64,000 nt of DNA from Dyella marensis (GCF_900112865.1 NZ_FONH01000005.1:186001-250000); one strand, 5' to 3'; positions 8,448-18,370 are shown, counted from the first letter of the stretch. The notes: generated by a model from the sequence alone, not told the origin. Made by a program: numbers and translations.

Positions 8448-9344
8448 ATGCGGCGGGTGAACTTCGATCTCGATGTCTTGCGCAGCTTCGCGCTGGGCGT
8501 GGAGCTGGGCAGCTTCGCCAAGGCGGCGGACCGGCTCGGCCGCTCCACCTCGGCGGTGAGCGCGCAGCTGAAGAAACTGGAGGAGCAGGCCGGTACCGCC
8601 CTGCTGCGCCGGCAGGGCCGCGGCATGGTGCTGACCGAGCCGGGCGAGACCATGCTGGCCTATGCGCGGCGCCTGCTGGAACTCAATGACGAAGCGGCCG
8701 CCGCCCTGCAGGGCGGCGCGCTGGAAGGCTGGATCCGCCTCGGCCTGCAGGAGGACTTCGGCGAAGCCCTGCTGCCCGACGTGCTCGGCCGCTTCGCCCG
8801 TGCCCATCCCAAGGTGCGCATCGAGGCGCGCATCGCGCGCAATGCCGAACTGCTCGACCGCGTCGCCGGCGGCCGGCTCGACCTGGCGCTGGCCTGGGAC
8901 GCGGGTGCGCCGACCTTGACGCCGCATGCCGAGCGCCTGGGCGAGATCCCGATGCGCTGGATCGGCCCGGCCCAGGGCGAACTCGACTGGTCGCCGGAAG
9001 GCGACGAGCCGCTGCCGCTGGTCTCGCTCGACGCACCCTGCCTGATGCGCACCGCCGCCACCACGGCGCTGGACCGCGCCGGCATCGCCTGGCGCATCGC
9101 CTTCACCAGCGCCAGCCTCGCCGGCATCTGGGCGGCGGTGGCGGCAGGATTGGGCGTGGCCTTGCGCACCGGCGTGGGCCTGCCGCCGTCGGTGCGCGCG
9201 CTGGCGCCCGGCGAGAGCGGCCTGCCGCGCATGCCGTTGCTGGGCCTGCACCTGCATCGCGCCGAAGCCGAACCCGCGCCAGCCATCGCGCGCCTGGAAG
9301 CGATCCTGCGCCAGCGGCTGGAAGGGCTGTCGGCGTTCGCGTGA
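8448..9344 (+). CDS. LysR family transcriptional regulator
   Basis: A 298-residue LysR-type regulator. The winged helix-turn-helix occupies roughly residues 4-65 (FDLDVLRSFALGVELGSFAK followed by RLGRSTSAVSAQLKKLEEQ). A periplasmic-binding-like effector domain starts near residue 90. It is divergent from the DUF4865-tautomerase pair and so is its likely regulator, probably with an effector related to the tautomerase substrate. Length and start are normal for the family. Confidence 0.93.
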   Translation: MRRVNFDLDVLRSFALGVELGSFAKAADRLGRSTSAVSAQLKKLEEQAGTALLRRQGRGMVLTEPGETMLAYARRLLELNDEAAAALQGGALEGWIRLGLQEDFGEALLPDVLGRFARAHPKVRIEARIARNAELLDRVAGGRLDLALAWDAGAPTLTPHAERLGEIPMRWIGPAQGELDWSPEGDEPLPLVSLDAPCLMRTAATTALDRAGIAWRIAFTSASLAGIWAAVAAGLGVALRTGVGLPPSVRALAPGESGLPRMPLLGLHLHRAEAEPAPAIARLEAILRQRLEGLSAFA

Positions 9345-9444
9345 CGCGCGTCGTCGCGCGCCGATGCGGGTTCGCCGCCGTCATTCGCGCGCACCGCGCC
9401 GCATGAAATAATCGCCCGCATCCCCTCCGCTGCCGGCCGCGCTC

Positions 9445-11283
9445 GTGGACAGCCATTCCTTTCTCAACACCGCGCTGGTGTTCCTGCTGGCGACGGTGAT
9501 CGCCGTACCGCTGACCAAGCGCTTCCGCCTGGGCGCCGTGCTGGGCTTCCTGATCGCCGGCGTGGTGATCGGCCCGCAGGCGCTGGGCCTGGTCGGCGAT
9601 ACCGAGGGCGTTGCCACCATTTCCGAATTCGGCGTGGTGCTGATGCTGTTCGTGATCGGCCTGGAGCTGTCGCCGCAGCGCCTGTGGGTGATGCGCCGCG
9701 CGGTGTTCGGCGCGGGCCTGCTGCAGGTGACCGCCTGCAGCCTGGTGATCGGCATGGCCTGCTACTACCTGTTCGGTTTCACGGCCAACGCCGCGGCCAT
9801 CGTCGGCGGCAGCCTGGCGCTGTCGTCCACCGCGTTCGGCCTGCAGATCCTGGCCGAGCGCAAGGAGGCCGGCTCGGCCTATGGCCGCATCACCTTCGCC
9901 GTGCTGCTGTTCCAGGACCTGGCGGCGATCCCGCTGATCGCCGCGGTGCCGCTGCTGGCCAGCAGCGCCTCGCCGCACGGCGTGGATCCGCAGGCGATCC
10001 TGCGCACGGTCGGCGCGATCGTGGTGGTGGTGGTCGGCGGCCGGTATCTGCTGCGCCCGGTGTTCCGCTTCGTGGCGCGCGCCAATACGCAGGAAGTCTC
10101 CACCGCCACCGCGCTGCTGGTGGTGATGGGCACGGCCTGGCTGATGGAAGAAGTGGGCGTGTCGTCCACCCTGGGCGCCTTCCTCGCCGGCGTGCTGCTG
10201 GCCGATTCCGAATACCGCCACGAACTCGAATCGCATATCGAGCCGTTCAAGGGCCTGCTGCTGGGCCTGTTCTTCATCAGCGTGGGCATGTCGATGGACA
10301 TCTCCCTGCTGCTGCACCAGCCGCTGCTGGTGTTGGCCATTACCGGTGGCGTGCTGGCGGTGAAGGGCATGCTGCTGTGGCCGCTGGGGCGCATCGTCGG
10401 CTCGCTCAACCGGGCCGATACCTTGCGCATGGTGGTGCTGCTGGCCTGCGGCGGCGAATTCGCCTTCGTGGTGCTGAAGCAGGCCGGCGAGCAGCGGCTG
10501 ATCACCGAGCTGCAGCAAGGCCTGATCGTGCTGGCCATCACTTTGTCGATGGCGGTGACGCCGCTGGTGGTGGCGATCGTGGCCAAGGCGATCGACGTCA
10601 AGGCGAAGAAGCCTGACCGCGAGTACGACACCATCGAGACCGCGCCGCCGCGCGTGATCATCGCCGGCTTCGGCCGCGTCGGGCAGATCGTCGGCCGCGT
10701 GCTGCGCGCCCAGCGCATCCCGTTCGTGGCGCTGGAATCCTCGGTGGAGCAGATGGACACGCTGCGCCGCTTCAACAACACCTCGCTGTTCTTCGGCGAC
10801 CCGGCGCGGCCGGACCTGCTGCGCGCCGCGCAGGCCGACCAGGCCGAGGTATTCGTGCTGGCCACCGACGACCCGGAAGCGAACCTGCGCATCGCGCGCC
10901 TGGTGCGCCGGCAGTATCCGCACCTGAAGATCATCGCCCGCGCGCGCAACCGCCAGCACGTGTTCCGCCTGATGGACCTGGGCATCGAGGAGCCGGTGCG
11001 CGAGACCTTCTCGTCCAGCCTGAAGATGACCCGCAAGACGCTGGAGGCGCTGGGCCTGTCGAGCGAGCTGGCGGCCGACCGCGTGGAGCGCTTCCGCCAG
11101 CACGACATGAAGCTGCTGAAGGCGCAGTACCTGGTGTACGACGATGAGACGCGGCTGGTGCAGACCTCAAGGGAAGCGCTGAACGATCTGATGCATTTGT
11201 TCGATGCGGACGACGATCCGATCGCCAAGCGGGAACGCGAGGAAGCAGCGGTGGCGCCGGTGCCGGCGCAGGACTCCAACTGA
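9445..11283 (+). CDS. kefB: Monovalent cation:proton antiporter, KefB/KefC-like (CPA2) with RCK domain
   Basis: A 612-residue inner-membrane protein. The first 380 residues are a Na+/H+-exchanger domain with about 12 membrane segments (LGFLIAGVVIGPQALGL, the conserved FQDLAAIPLI, and FLAGVLLADSEY). A cytoplasmic Rossmann RCK/TrkA-N domain begins near residue 400 (PRVIIAGFGRVGQIVGR). This matches glutathione-gated K+ efflux proteins KefB/KefC; a YbaL-like role is possible. A TrkA-C domain is not apparent. GTG at 9445 begins the coding part, with no strong ribosome site visible. No KefG/KefF ancillary gene is adjacent. Confidence 0.88.
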   Translation: MDSHSFLNTALVFLLATVIAVPLTKRFRLGAVLGFLIAGVVIGPQALGLVGDTEGVATISEFGVVLMLFVIGLELSPQRLWVMRRAVFGAGLLQVTACSLVIGMACYYLFGFTANAAAIVGGSLALSSTAFGLQILAERKEAGSAYGRITFAVLLFQDLAAIPLIAAVPLLASSASPHGVDPQAILRTVGAIVVVVVGGRYLLRPVFRFVARANTQEVSTATALLVVMGTAWLMEEVGVSSTLGAFLAGVLLADSEYRHELESHIEPFKGLLLGLFFISVGMSMDISLLLHQPLLVLAITGGVLAVKGMLLWPLGRIVGSLNRADTLRMVVLLACGGEFAFVVLKQAGEQRLITELQQGLIVLAITLSMAVTPLVVAIVAKAIDVKAKKPDREYDTIETAPPRVIIAGFGRVGQIVGRVLRAQRIPFVALESSVEQMDTLRRFNNTSLFFGDPARPDLLRAAQADQAEVFVLATDDPEANLRIARLVRRQYPHLKIIARARNRQHVFRLMDLGIEEPVRETFSSSLKMTRKTLEALGLSSELAADRVERFRQHDMKLLKAQYLVYDDETRLVQTSREALNDLMHLFDADDDPIAKREREEAAVAPVPAQDSN

Positions 11284-11300
11284 CGGTGTCGCGGAATTGA

Positions 11301-11430
11301 GCCCCTCTCCCATCGGGAGAGGGGTTGGGGTGAGGGTACGGCCGGAGCGCAAGAGTGATGTGCACCGCTCCGCCCGAACCCTCATCCGGCTGCCGCCACC
11401 TTCTCCCGGAGGGAGAAGGGTTCTCCCTTG
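11301..11430. repeat. Compound palindromic intergenic repeat, family 1 (full unit)
   Basis: Left hairpin CCCCTCTCCC-ATC-GGGAGAGGGG, then GTTGGGGTGAGGGTACGGCCGGAGCGC, a spacer, its inverted core GCTCCGCCCGAACCCTCA, and right hairpin CCTTCTCCC/GGGAGAAGG. It follows the antiporter gene directly. It has the same order as the other family-1 units, on the opposite orientation to those at 33152 and 50876. Confidence 0.9.
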
Positions 11431-11605
11431 GAGGCAGAAAAAATCATGCGTTGGATGAGCGCGCGCACTAAGCAAGCTTTCACACACACCATCCCCCACT
11501 GAACGCCTGAACTTGCGCCCCCGCAGGCGCAACTCATTTCGACGCCGATCGGGAAAGATGCGCGGGCCCGGAGCCGTGCCGCCGCGGGGCGGGCCGCGCC
11601 GGGCC

Positions 11606-12751
11606 ATGTCCCGAGGTCGCCTGCGCTTGGCTGTACACGCCACTTCACCGGTAGTGATCCGCTTCGGCCGCCTGGGCGACACCGTCCTGCTCGCGCCATT
11701 GCTGCGCAAACTGCATCTGCGCTACGGCGCGCCCTGCCGCCTGGTCTCGCTGGGCGCATGTTCGCGCACGCTGTACGAAAGCAGCGAGGACGTGGCCGAG
11801 GTGCACTGGTTCGCCAGCCAGCATGGCTGGCTGTGGACCAATCCGCGGCGGTTCGCAGTGGCGCTGGCGCTGCGCAGCATGCGCGAGGCGCCGTTCTATA
11901 TCTGCGAGCCGGATGTGCGCACGCGGACCAAGGTGCGGCCCATGCTCGCACTCGCCGGTATTGCGCCGGAGCACTGTGTGTTCATCGAGGACATCCCGCT
12001 GCGCGAGGGCGAGCATTGGATCGATTGGCTGCTGCGCTTCGGCGACCTGGCGCCGGCCGCATTCGCCGCGACGCCCGCGCTCGATCCGTCACCGCGTACC
12101 CGCGCACCATCCATCCGCGCCACGCCCGTCGAGCGCGCCCAGGCGCGGGCATGGCTCGACACGCACGGCTTCGGCGCGGCGCAGCCGCTGGTGCTGATGC
12201 AGCCTGCCAACAAGCGCACGATGCGCTGGAACGGCGTGCGCGATGCGGCCGACGACGACAAATCCTGGCCGGCCTCGCGCTGGGCGGCGCTGGCGCGCGC
12301 GATCCTGCAATGGCAACCGGAGGCGCAAATCCTGCTGTGCGGCTGCGCTGCCGAGGCGGGCTATCTGGAATCGATCCGCGCCGAGACCGGGCTGCCGCGC
12401 CTGCTCGCTCCCGCCGGCGGCCTGCCGCTGGGGCTGCTGCGCGGGCTGATGGAGCTGGCGCACAGCATGGTGTCGGTGGATACCGGGCCGGCGCATCTCG
12501 CTGCCGCGACGGGCTGCCCGCTGGTGGTGCTGTTCGGCCATCGCTGGCCGTCGATGTGGGCGCCGCGCAGCGCCTGCGGCAGCGCCGTCACCGTGCTCGG
12601 CGGCCTGCCGCATACCAGCCGGGTGGATCTGATCGGCGTGGAAGAGGTCGCGCAGGCATGGTGGCGATTGCCGCCGCGCGTGGAAGGCAACGCTACCGTC
12701 GCAGCCGCCATGGCTGGACGGCGGCTGCGGGCCGCTTATTCCGCCGGCTGA
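11606..12751 (+). CDS. Glycosyltransferase family 9 (heptosyltransferase-like)
   Basis: A GT9-type protein of about 381 residues, the family of ADP-heptose:LPS heptosyltransferases. Typical features are VVIRFGRLGDTVLLAPLLRK near the N-terminus, the acceptor/nucleotide region LMQPANKRTMRWNG, and the C-terminal SVDTGPAHLAAATGCPLVVL (the D-TGPxHLAAA motif). It is cytoplasmic and probably adds a sugar to LPS core or another surface glycan. The start is uncertain: ATG at 11606 is chosen to give a normal N-terminus, but 11558 or a GTG nearer the VIRFGRLGD motif are alternatives. No other LPS gene is adjacent. It overlaps the convergent ankyrin gene by 16 bases. Confidence 0.85.
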   Translation: MSRGRLRLAVHATSPVVIRFGRLGDTVLLAPLLRKLHLRYGAPCRLVSLGACSRTLYESSEDVAEVHWFASQHGWLWTNPRRFAVALALRSMREAPFYICEPDVRTRTKVRPMLALAGIAPEHCVFIEDIPLREGEHWIDWLLRFGDLAPAAFAATPALDPSPRTRAPSIRATPVERAQARAWLDTHGFGAAQPLVLMQPANKRTMRWNGVRDAADDDKSWPASRWAALARAILQWQPEAQILLCGCAAEAGYLESIRAETGLPRLLAPAGGLPLGLLRGLMELAHSMVSVDTGPAHLAAATGCPLVVLFGHRWPSMWAPRSACGSAVTVLGGLPHTSRVDLIGVEEVAQAWWRLPPRVEGNATVAAAMAGRRLRAAYSAG

Positions 12752-15700
12752 GCCGGTTGCCGCAAGGTCTGCCGCACGCTCGGCATGGCTCCGGCCCGGG
12801 CGGCCAGTTCATGCGCGATGTCCACCAGACCGAGTGCCCGTGCCACATCCGCCGCGGTGCGCCCGAACGTATCCGCCGCGCTGCGATCCGCGCCACGCGC
12901 CAGCAGCACGCGCGCCGGCGGCAACAAGGCATGCATCGCACAGGCGTGCAGCGCGGTGACGCCGCGCTGGTCGGCATGTTCGATCCGCGCGCCCGCATCC
13001 AGCAGCACCGGCACCAGGGCGCCGATGTGGGTGGCATCGCAGGGGCTGCCCGGGCGCAGGTGCGCGCCCAGCAGCAGCTGCAGCGGCGACATGCCTTCCT
13101 TGTCGGCGGCATTGACGTCGGCGCCGCGCTTGAGCAGCACATCGAACAGCCGCCGTGCGCGCAGGCTGTCGTTCTGTTCGAAGCCGAACTGCGCGGCGGC
13201 ATGCAGCGCGCCGTGGCCGCGCGTATCGACTGCCTGGATGTCGGCACCGCCCTCGAGCAACTGCTCGGCGATCTCCGGATAACCCATTGCGGCAGCCACC
13301 ATCAGCGCGGTGGCTTCGCCGGGCAGGCGCGCGTCCACGTTGGCATCGTGTTCCAGCAGCAGGGCGACCAGCGTGTCGCGGCGCGCGGCCACGGCCGCGG
13401 CGAGCGGAGTCATGCCGTTGGCCGCGGCGAGCGACGAATCGGCGCCGCCGTCGAGCAGGCGCGCGGCCACCTCGCGATGGCCCATGCCGCAGGCGTGCAG
13501 CAGGGCAGTGGCGCCCTGGCGGTCCTGCGTGTTCACCGGGAAGCCGAGTTCGAGCAGGCGGTCCACCGCGGCGAGCGCGCCGGCCGCAGCGGCGGCCGGC
13601 AGGTCGTCGGCGCGCAGCGGGCGGCGCGGACGGGTCCAGTCGCCCCAGTCCAGCCAGCGCTCGATCTCGGGATGATCGAAGGCCAGGCCCAGCGGCGTCT
13701 CGCCGTTGGCGTCGGTGGCTTCGGCGTCGGCGCCGTGGGCGACCAGCACACGCACCAGCGGCAGCGCCTTCTCGCCGTGTTCCAGCGCGGCGAACAGCGG
13801 CGTGCGGCCCTGCGTGTCGCGCGTGTTCGGATCGCCGCCGCGGACGAGCAGCGCCTGCAGCACCGGCAGCTGGCCTTGTGCCGCCGCAAGGTGCACCGGT
13901 GTGCGCTCGCGCGCGTCGGGGCCGAACGGATCGGCGCCGCGCTCGAGCAAGCCCAGCGCGAAGCTTGAAGCAGCGGCGCTGTCGTCCAGGCGCTGCAGCG
14001 CCTGGGCCAGCAAGCCCGCGCCGGCAGGGCTGGCGCCGGCGGCGAGCAGATCCTCGATCGCCTCGGCCGCGGCCGGCAGCTGCGGCAGCAGCGCGTCGAA
14101 CAGGCGCCGGCCCAGCGGCGGCAGCGTGGCGTCGATGCCTTCGAGTACTTCCGCGTCGTCGACCAGTTGCGGCTGCAGGCGCGCTTCGGGCGCCAGCGCA
14201 TGCTCCAGCAGCCAGCGCCGCGCGGCGCCAAGACCGGGACCGGCCAGGTCGAGATAAAGCTGCGCCAGCTGCGAGGCCGGCCATTCCTTCACGCGCTGGG
14301 TAAACGTCGAGACGATGGCCCAGTGACCGAAGCGCAGCGCGTCGAGCAGGTGCGCCGGTGTGTCCGCGCCCTCGGCCAGGGCTTCGTCGAAGCGCAGGTT
14401 GGTCGGCAACGGCGTGTCCGGATCGAGCAGGGCGACCAGGTCCCAGCGACCGGCGGCGGCGGCGTGGTCCAGCGCGCTGCGACCGTCGGCACCGGGTGTC
14501 TTGGCCTCGGCGCCAAGCGCGAGCAGGGCGCGCACGGTCTCGGCGTGCGCCTGCGGCGACTGGCAGGCCAGGGTGAGCGCGTCGCGGCCATGCACGTCGC
14601 GCACGCGCGCATCCGGCTGCGCCTCGGCCAGCAGCTGCACGATGCCGACCTTGCCGGCGCGCGCCGCTTCCATCAGCGCGGTGCGGCCGTGGCGGTCGGC
14701 CAGGGTGACGTCGGCGCCGGCGGTGCGCAGCGCGCGGCTGATCTGTTCGTGGCCTTCGCCGGCCGCTTCCATCAGCGCGCTGCGGTGGCGCGAATCCACC
14801 GCGTTCACCGCGGCGCGATGCTTGAGCAGCAGGCGCACGCCCTCGGCGTCGTCCTCGGCGATGCCGGCGGCGGCGACCAGGGCCGGCTCGCCATCCGGCG
14901 GCGTCGGCTTGGCGCCGTGCTCCAGCAGGAACTTCACCAGCGGCCAGTTGGCCGCGCGGCAAGCGGTGGCCAGCGGACTGACGCGGGCGCGATTGAGCGC
15001 GTTCACCGGCGCGCCGGCATCGAGCAGCATCGCGGCCACGATCGGCTCGCCGCTGTGCACCGCGCCGTGCAGCGCGGTGTTGCCCTCGGCGTCGACGGCG
15101 AGCGGGCTGGCGCCATTGGCCAGCAAAGTCATCACCGCGTCGGGCCGGCCGTGCCAGCTGTCGCGCGTGGCGGCCAGCAACGGAGTGAGGCCGCCGCTGG
15201 CGCGATTCACATCGGCGCCCTTGGCGATCAGCGCGCGCAGCAGGCGGGTATCGGGCAGCAGCGCGGCGAGCATCAGCACCGGGCGCTGGTCGCGGTCGCC
15301 GGACGGCGGCGCGGTGTTCGGGTCGGCGCCGGCCTCGATCAGCGCGAGCGCGCGTTCGATGTCGCCGTCGCGGGTGGCGGCCAGCAACGCCTGCGCCTGT
15401 TCGGGCGTGCCGGCGGTGCGTTCCTGTTCGTTGAGCACCGGCGCGGGCTTCGGCGGCGGCGCGGGAGTGGCTTCGGCGCGGGCAGGCGCGGACGGGCGCG
15501 CCGGGCGGCGGCCTTCGCACAACAGCGCGCGCAGGGTGCGGTTGGCGATCACCAGGCAGCCCAGCGGCAACAGCACCACCCCGTAGAGCGCCAGCGCGGC
15601 GATGCGCAGCTCCGGCGGCAGCACCCCGTACAGGCCGGCCAGCGCGATCGCCGCGAAGGCCAGCGCCAGCAGTGCGATCGCGGCGGGCAGGTAATGGGTG

Positions 15701-16200
15701 AAGAAGCGCTCCTCGCGCGACAGGTGCCGGCCGAAGGCGATGCTGCGCGCGGTGGCGGTGAAGATCCACGAGCCGTCGCTCTGCGGTGGATACGCGTCGT
15801 CCCAGACATAGACCAGGCCGAACGCGGGCCACATCCGCCACAACGCCGCCAGCGCGACGACCAGCGCGCCCGCCAGCAGCAGCGTCGCGCCCAGGCTGTG
15901 CGCCTGGTTGAGCTTCAGCATCGGCCACGCGACCAGCAGGAACACCAGCACCACATAGCCGGTGAACATCACCAGGTGCGCCGCGCCGCGGCGCAGCACC
16001 GTGCGCAGGAATTGCGGCTCCGGATCGAAACCGATCGCATGGCACACCGCCGCCATGGTCAGCGCGTTGGCCAGCAGCAGCGGGATCAGCGAGAGCGGGC
16101 TGGCGCTCAGGGCCGCGACGGCCACGGCGAGCAGGCCGGGCACGAACCAGAGCAGACCCTGCAGGAAAGGCGGCGGGCGGCGCGTTTTGGAATAGGACAT
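12736..16200 (-). CDS. Large membrane-anchored ankyrin-repeat protein
   Basis: A 1154-residue protein. The first 220 residues hold about six hydrophobic segments (for example YVVLVFLLVAWPML and ATLLLAGALVVALAALW) interrupted by a soluble WIFTATARSI region. A Pro/Ala linker (about 225-255) leads to some 20 or more ankyrin repeats from about 265 to near the end, many with the G(A/G)DxN and TPLxxA consensus. The membrane part looks DUF805-free and is unfamiliar; the ankyrin stack implies protein binding. Its topology (repeats in cytoplasm) is inferred. Very large ankyrin proteins are common in Xanthomonadales and not necessarily effectors. Confidence 0.85.
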   Translation of the reverse strand: MSYSKTRRPPPFLQGLLWFVPGLLAVAVAALSASPLSLIPLLLANALTMAAVCHAIGFDPEPQFLRTVLRRGAAHLVMFTGYVVLVFLLVAWPMLKLNQAHSLGATLLLAGALVVALAALWRMWPAFGLVYVWDDAYPPQSDGSWIFTATARSIAFGRHLSREERFFTHYLPAAIALLALAFAAIALAGLYGVLPPELRIAALALYGVVLLPLGCLVIANRTLRALLCEGRRPARPSAPARAEATPAPPPKPAPVLNEQERTAGTPEQAQALLAATRDGDIERALALIEAGADPNTAPPSGDRDQRPVLMLAALLPDTRLLRALIAKGADVNRASGGLTPLLAATRDSWHGRPDAVMTLLANGASPLAVDAEGNTALHGAVHSGEPIVAAMLLDAGAPVNALNRARVSPLATACRAANWPLVKFLLEHGAKPTPPDGEPALVAAAGIAEDDAEGVRLLLKHRAAVNAVDSRHRSALMEAAGEGHEQISRALRTAGADVTLADRHGRTALMEAARAGKVGIVQLLAEAQPDARVRDVHGRDALTLACQSPQAHAETVRALLALGAEAKTPGADGRSALDHAAAAGRWDLVALLDPDTPLPTNLRFDEALAEGADTPAHLLDALRFGHWAIVSTFTQRVKEWPASQLAQLYLDLAGPGLGAARRWLLEHALAPEARLQPQLVDDAEVLEGIDATLPPLGRRLFDALLPQLPAAAEAIEDLLAAGASPAGAGLLAQALQRLDDSAAASSFALGLLERGADPFGPDARERTPVHLAAAQGQLPVLQALLVRGGDPNTRDTQGRTPLFAALEHGEKALPLVRVLVAHGADAEATDANGETPLGLAFDHPEIERWLDWGDWTRPRRPLRADDLPAAAAAGALAAVDRLLELGFPVNTQDRQGATALLHACGMGHREVAARLLDGGADSSLAAANGMTPLAAAVAARRDTLVALLLEHDANVDARLPGEATALMVAAAMGYPEIAEQLLEGGADIQAVDTRGHGALHAAAQFGFEQNDSLRARRLFDVLLKRGADVNAADKEGMSPLQLLLGAHLRPGSPCDATHIGALVPVLLDAGARIEHADQRGVTALHACAMHALLPPARVLLARGADRSAADTFGRTAADVARALGLVDIAHELAARAGAMPSVRQTLRQPAQPAE

Positions 16201-16267
16201 GGGCGCGGAGTATAGGAATCGTCTGAATGAGAGAAGGTAATCAGGCGTTAACGCTTACGCCGCATGC

Positions 16268-16555
16268 TTATTCGTCCAGCCCACCCGGCGACTCCTTCAA
16301 TACCGGTTGCGGCACCGCCAGCGCATGCGCCGGCGGCAGCTGCAGATGCCAGCCCTGTGCCTGCAGATTGGCGAGCACGGCGGCGACGTCCTCCTTGGGC
16401 AGCTTGCGCTGCGCGTCCAGCTCCACCTCGAGCACGAAGCGCAGGTCGCCGAGCATCAGCGCCAGCGACTCGGGCAACACGCTGAAATCGCCTTGGCGGG
16501 TAAGCCAGACATAGGTATCGGCCTTGCGCAGGCTGGCGTAGACGAAACAGTGCAT
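16268..16555 (-). CDS. YcgL domain protein
   Basis: A 95-residue protein beginning MHCFVYASLRKADTYVWLTR, matching the YcgL family (MxCxVYKSxRKxDTYLYL), with the second signature LPESLALMLGDLRFVLEVEL. YcgL is a small alpha/beta protein of unknown function conserved in gammaproteobacteria. The ATG at 16555 reproduces the family N-terminus; an upstream in-frame ATG at 16627 with AAGG before it would add 24 residues of low-complexity sequence and is less likely. It lies 67 bases downstream of the divergently placed ankyrin gene's start. Confidence 0.85.
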   Translation of the reverse strand: MHCFVYASLRKADTYVWLTRQGDFSVLPESLALMLGDLRFVLEVELDAQRKLPKEDVAAVLANLQAQGWHLQLPPAHALAVPQPVLKESPGGLDE

Positions 16556-16859
16556 GGGCAGGACCTGATAAGCGGGCGGAAGCGGCGGCGCATCGGCCGC
16601 GCGCGCGGCGAATTGACCATCCGCCATGGTCCGCGCCTTGGCCGCGATGGTCAACGCGGACGGTGACGATCTCCCGCAATACATGCCCGAACAGCCGTGA
16701 TCGATACCTGATCGGTCCATTGCTGCGACCGCACTTGCAAGGCTTTCGTTAAGACGGCACAGTGCCGCCCGGGGATGTCAAACGCGCGTATGAATTTTCT
16801 TACCGGTCAGCCCCTTACTGTGTGCCCCGATCCGGACTAACGATAAGCAGGAGCTTCCG
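16556..16859. other. Intergenic region between YcgL and FadL
   Basis: This 304-base gap between divergent genes must hold the promoters of both. I see no convincing gene, palindrome or repeat in it. A TTGCAA at about 16735 could be a -35 element for fadL, but the matching -10 is poor. A purine-rich ribosome site (GCAGGAG) stands just before the fadL start. Confidence 0.4.
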
Positions 16860-18299
16860 ATGCCGAATTCTCTCTTCTTCAAGCGTGCGGCCCGCCCGCT
16901 CGCCTTCGCCGCCCTGAGCCTCGCCGTGGCCGGCGCCCTGGTCGCGCCGCAGCGCGCCGAAGCCAGCGCCTTCCAGCTCAAGGAAAACAGCGCCAAGTCC
17001 ATGGGCCGCGCCTACGCCGGTTCGGCGACCGCCGGCGGCGACGTCTCGGTGGTGGTCAACAATCCCGCCGCGATGACCGACCTGAAGGGCACCTACTTCC
17101 AGGCCGATGTCACCGCCATCAACTTCGGCACCAAGTTCAGCGGCAGCGCCCATGACGCGCTGGGCCGCCCGATCAGCGGCGGCAGCGGCGGCGACGCCGG
17201 CACCACCATGCCGGTCCCGGCGCTGTTCTTCGCCACCCAGGTCAGCGACCGCGTGCATATCGGCGCCGGCTTCTCGGTGCCGTTCGGCTTCCTGACCGAG
17301 TACGACCGCAACTGGGTCGGCCGCTACAACGGCATCAAGTCCAAGTTCGAGTCGCTGGACGGCACGCTGTCGGCCTCGTTCGACGTGACCGATACCTTCA
17401 CCCTGGGCGTCAGCGCCATCGCGCAGAGGACCAGCGCCGAGCTGACCTCCGCGATCAACTTCAACAGTGTGGGCCTGGGCCTGGTGCAGCAGGCTGCCGC
17501 GGCCGGCAAGATCACTCCCGCCCAGGCGCAGGCGCTGGGCCAGCAGGTCGGCCTGGTGGTGCCCCCGGGCAGCGACGGCCTGGCCCGCATCAAGGGTGAC
17601 GACTGGGGCTACGGCTGGCAGCTGGGCGGCTACTGGAAGCTGACCCCGAACGACCGCATCGCCTTCAACTACCGCGCCAAGATCGACCACAAGCTGGAAG
17701 GCACGGGCAACTTCACCGTCCCGACCAATGTGCAGGCCCTGCTGGCCAACCCGACCGTGGCTGCGCTGCTGGCCGGCGCCGGCGGCGTGCCGTTCACCCA
17801 CACCACGGGCACGGCGGACTTCACCACCCCGGCCACCGCCACCGCCAGCGTGTGGCACCAGGACGAGAAGTTCGGCATCGGCTTCGACCTGGCCTGGACC
17901 AAGTGGGACGTGTTCAAGCAGCTGCGCGTCAACTACGGCAACCCGGCGCAGCCGCCGAGCGTGGAAAACTACAGCTGGCGCAACACCTGGTACGCAGCCG
18001 TCGGCGGCGACTACTACGTCAACGACAAGCTGACCCTGCGCGCCGGCGTCTCGGTGGACACCACCCCGACCTACGCCGCCACCCGCAGCCCGCGCGTGCC
18101 GGATTCGACCCGCAAGTTCCTCTCGTTCGGCGTGGGCTACAAGGCCAGCGAGCACTTCGAGATCAACGCCGGCTACACGCATATCTTCGTCAACGAAGCG
18201 CATATGAATGGCGCGATCAGCTCGACCAACGACGTGCTGACGGGCAGCTCCGACGACTACGGCAACCTGCTGAGCCTGTCGGCGCAGTACAAGTTCTAA
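16860..18299 (+). CDS. fadL: Outer membrane long-chain fatty acid transporter FadL
   Basis: A 479-residue outer-membrane beta-barrel of the FadL/TodX/OmpP1 family for uptake of long-chain fatty acids or hydrophobic aromatics. A signal peptide covers about residues 1-36 (hydrophobic core LAFAALSLAVAGALVA, cleavage near AEASA). The mature N-terminus SAFQLKENSAKSMGRAYAG is the classical NPA/hatch signature of the family (VVVNNPAAM follows). The protein ends in SAQYKF, a C-terminal aromatic typical of barrel insertion. It stands as a single gene ended by a strong terminator. Confidence 0.94.
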   Translation: MPNSLFFKRAARPLAFAALSLAVAGALVAPQRAEASAFQLKENSAKSMGRAYAGSATAGGDVSVVVNNPAAMTDLKGTYFQADVTAINFGTKFSGSAHDALGRPISGGSGGDAGTTMPVPALFFATQVSDRVHIGAGFSVPFGFLTEYDRNWVGRYNGIKSKFESLDGTLSASFDVTDTFTLGVSAIAQRTSAELTSAINFNSVGLGLVQQAAAAGKITPAQAQALGQQVGLVVPPGSDGLARIKGDDWGYGWQLGGYWKLTPNDRIAFNYRAKIDHKLEGTGNFTVPTNVQALLANPTVAALLAGAGGVPFTHTTGTADFTTPATATASVWHQDEKFGIGFDLAWTKWDVFKQLRVNYGNPAQPPSVENYSWRNTWYAAVGGDYYVNDKLTLRAGVSVDTTPTYAATRSPRVPDSTRKFLSFGVGYKASEHFEINAGYTHIFVNEAHMNGAISSTNDVLTGSSDDYGNLLSLSAQYKF

Positions 18300-18319
18300 G
18301 CGTCGTAAGTACGGAAAGT

Positions 18320-18355
18320 AAAAAACCTCCCCGCGCGAGCGGGGAGGTTTTTTTT
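18320..18355 (+). terminator. Rho-independent terminator of fadL
   Basis: A nine-base-pair stem CCTCCCCGC/GCGGGGAGG with loop GCGA at 18326-18347 is preceded by an A-run and followed by eight T residues. The flanking A-run makes it usable in both directions, but only fadL points at it directly. Confidence 0.93.
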
Positions 18356-18370
18356 ATGCGGAAGAGTACG

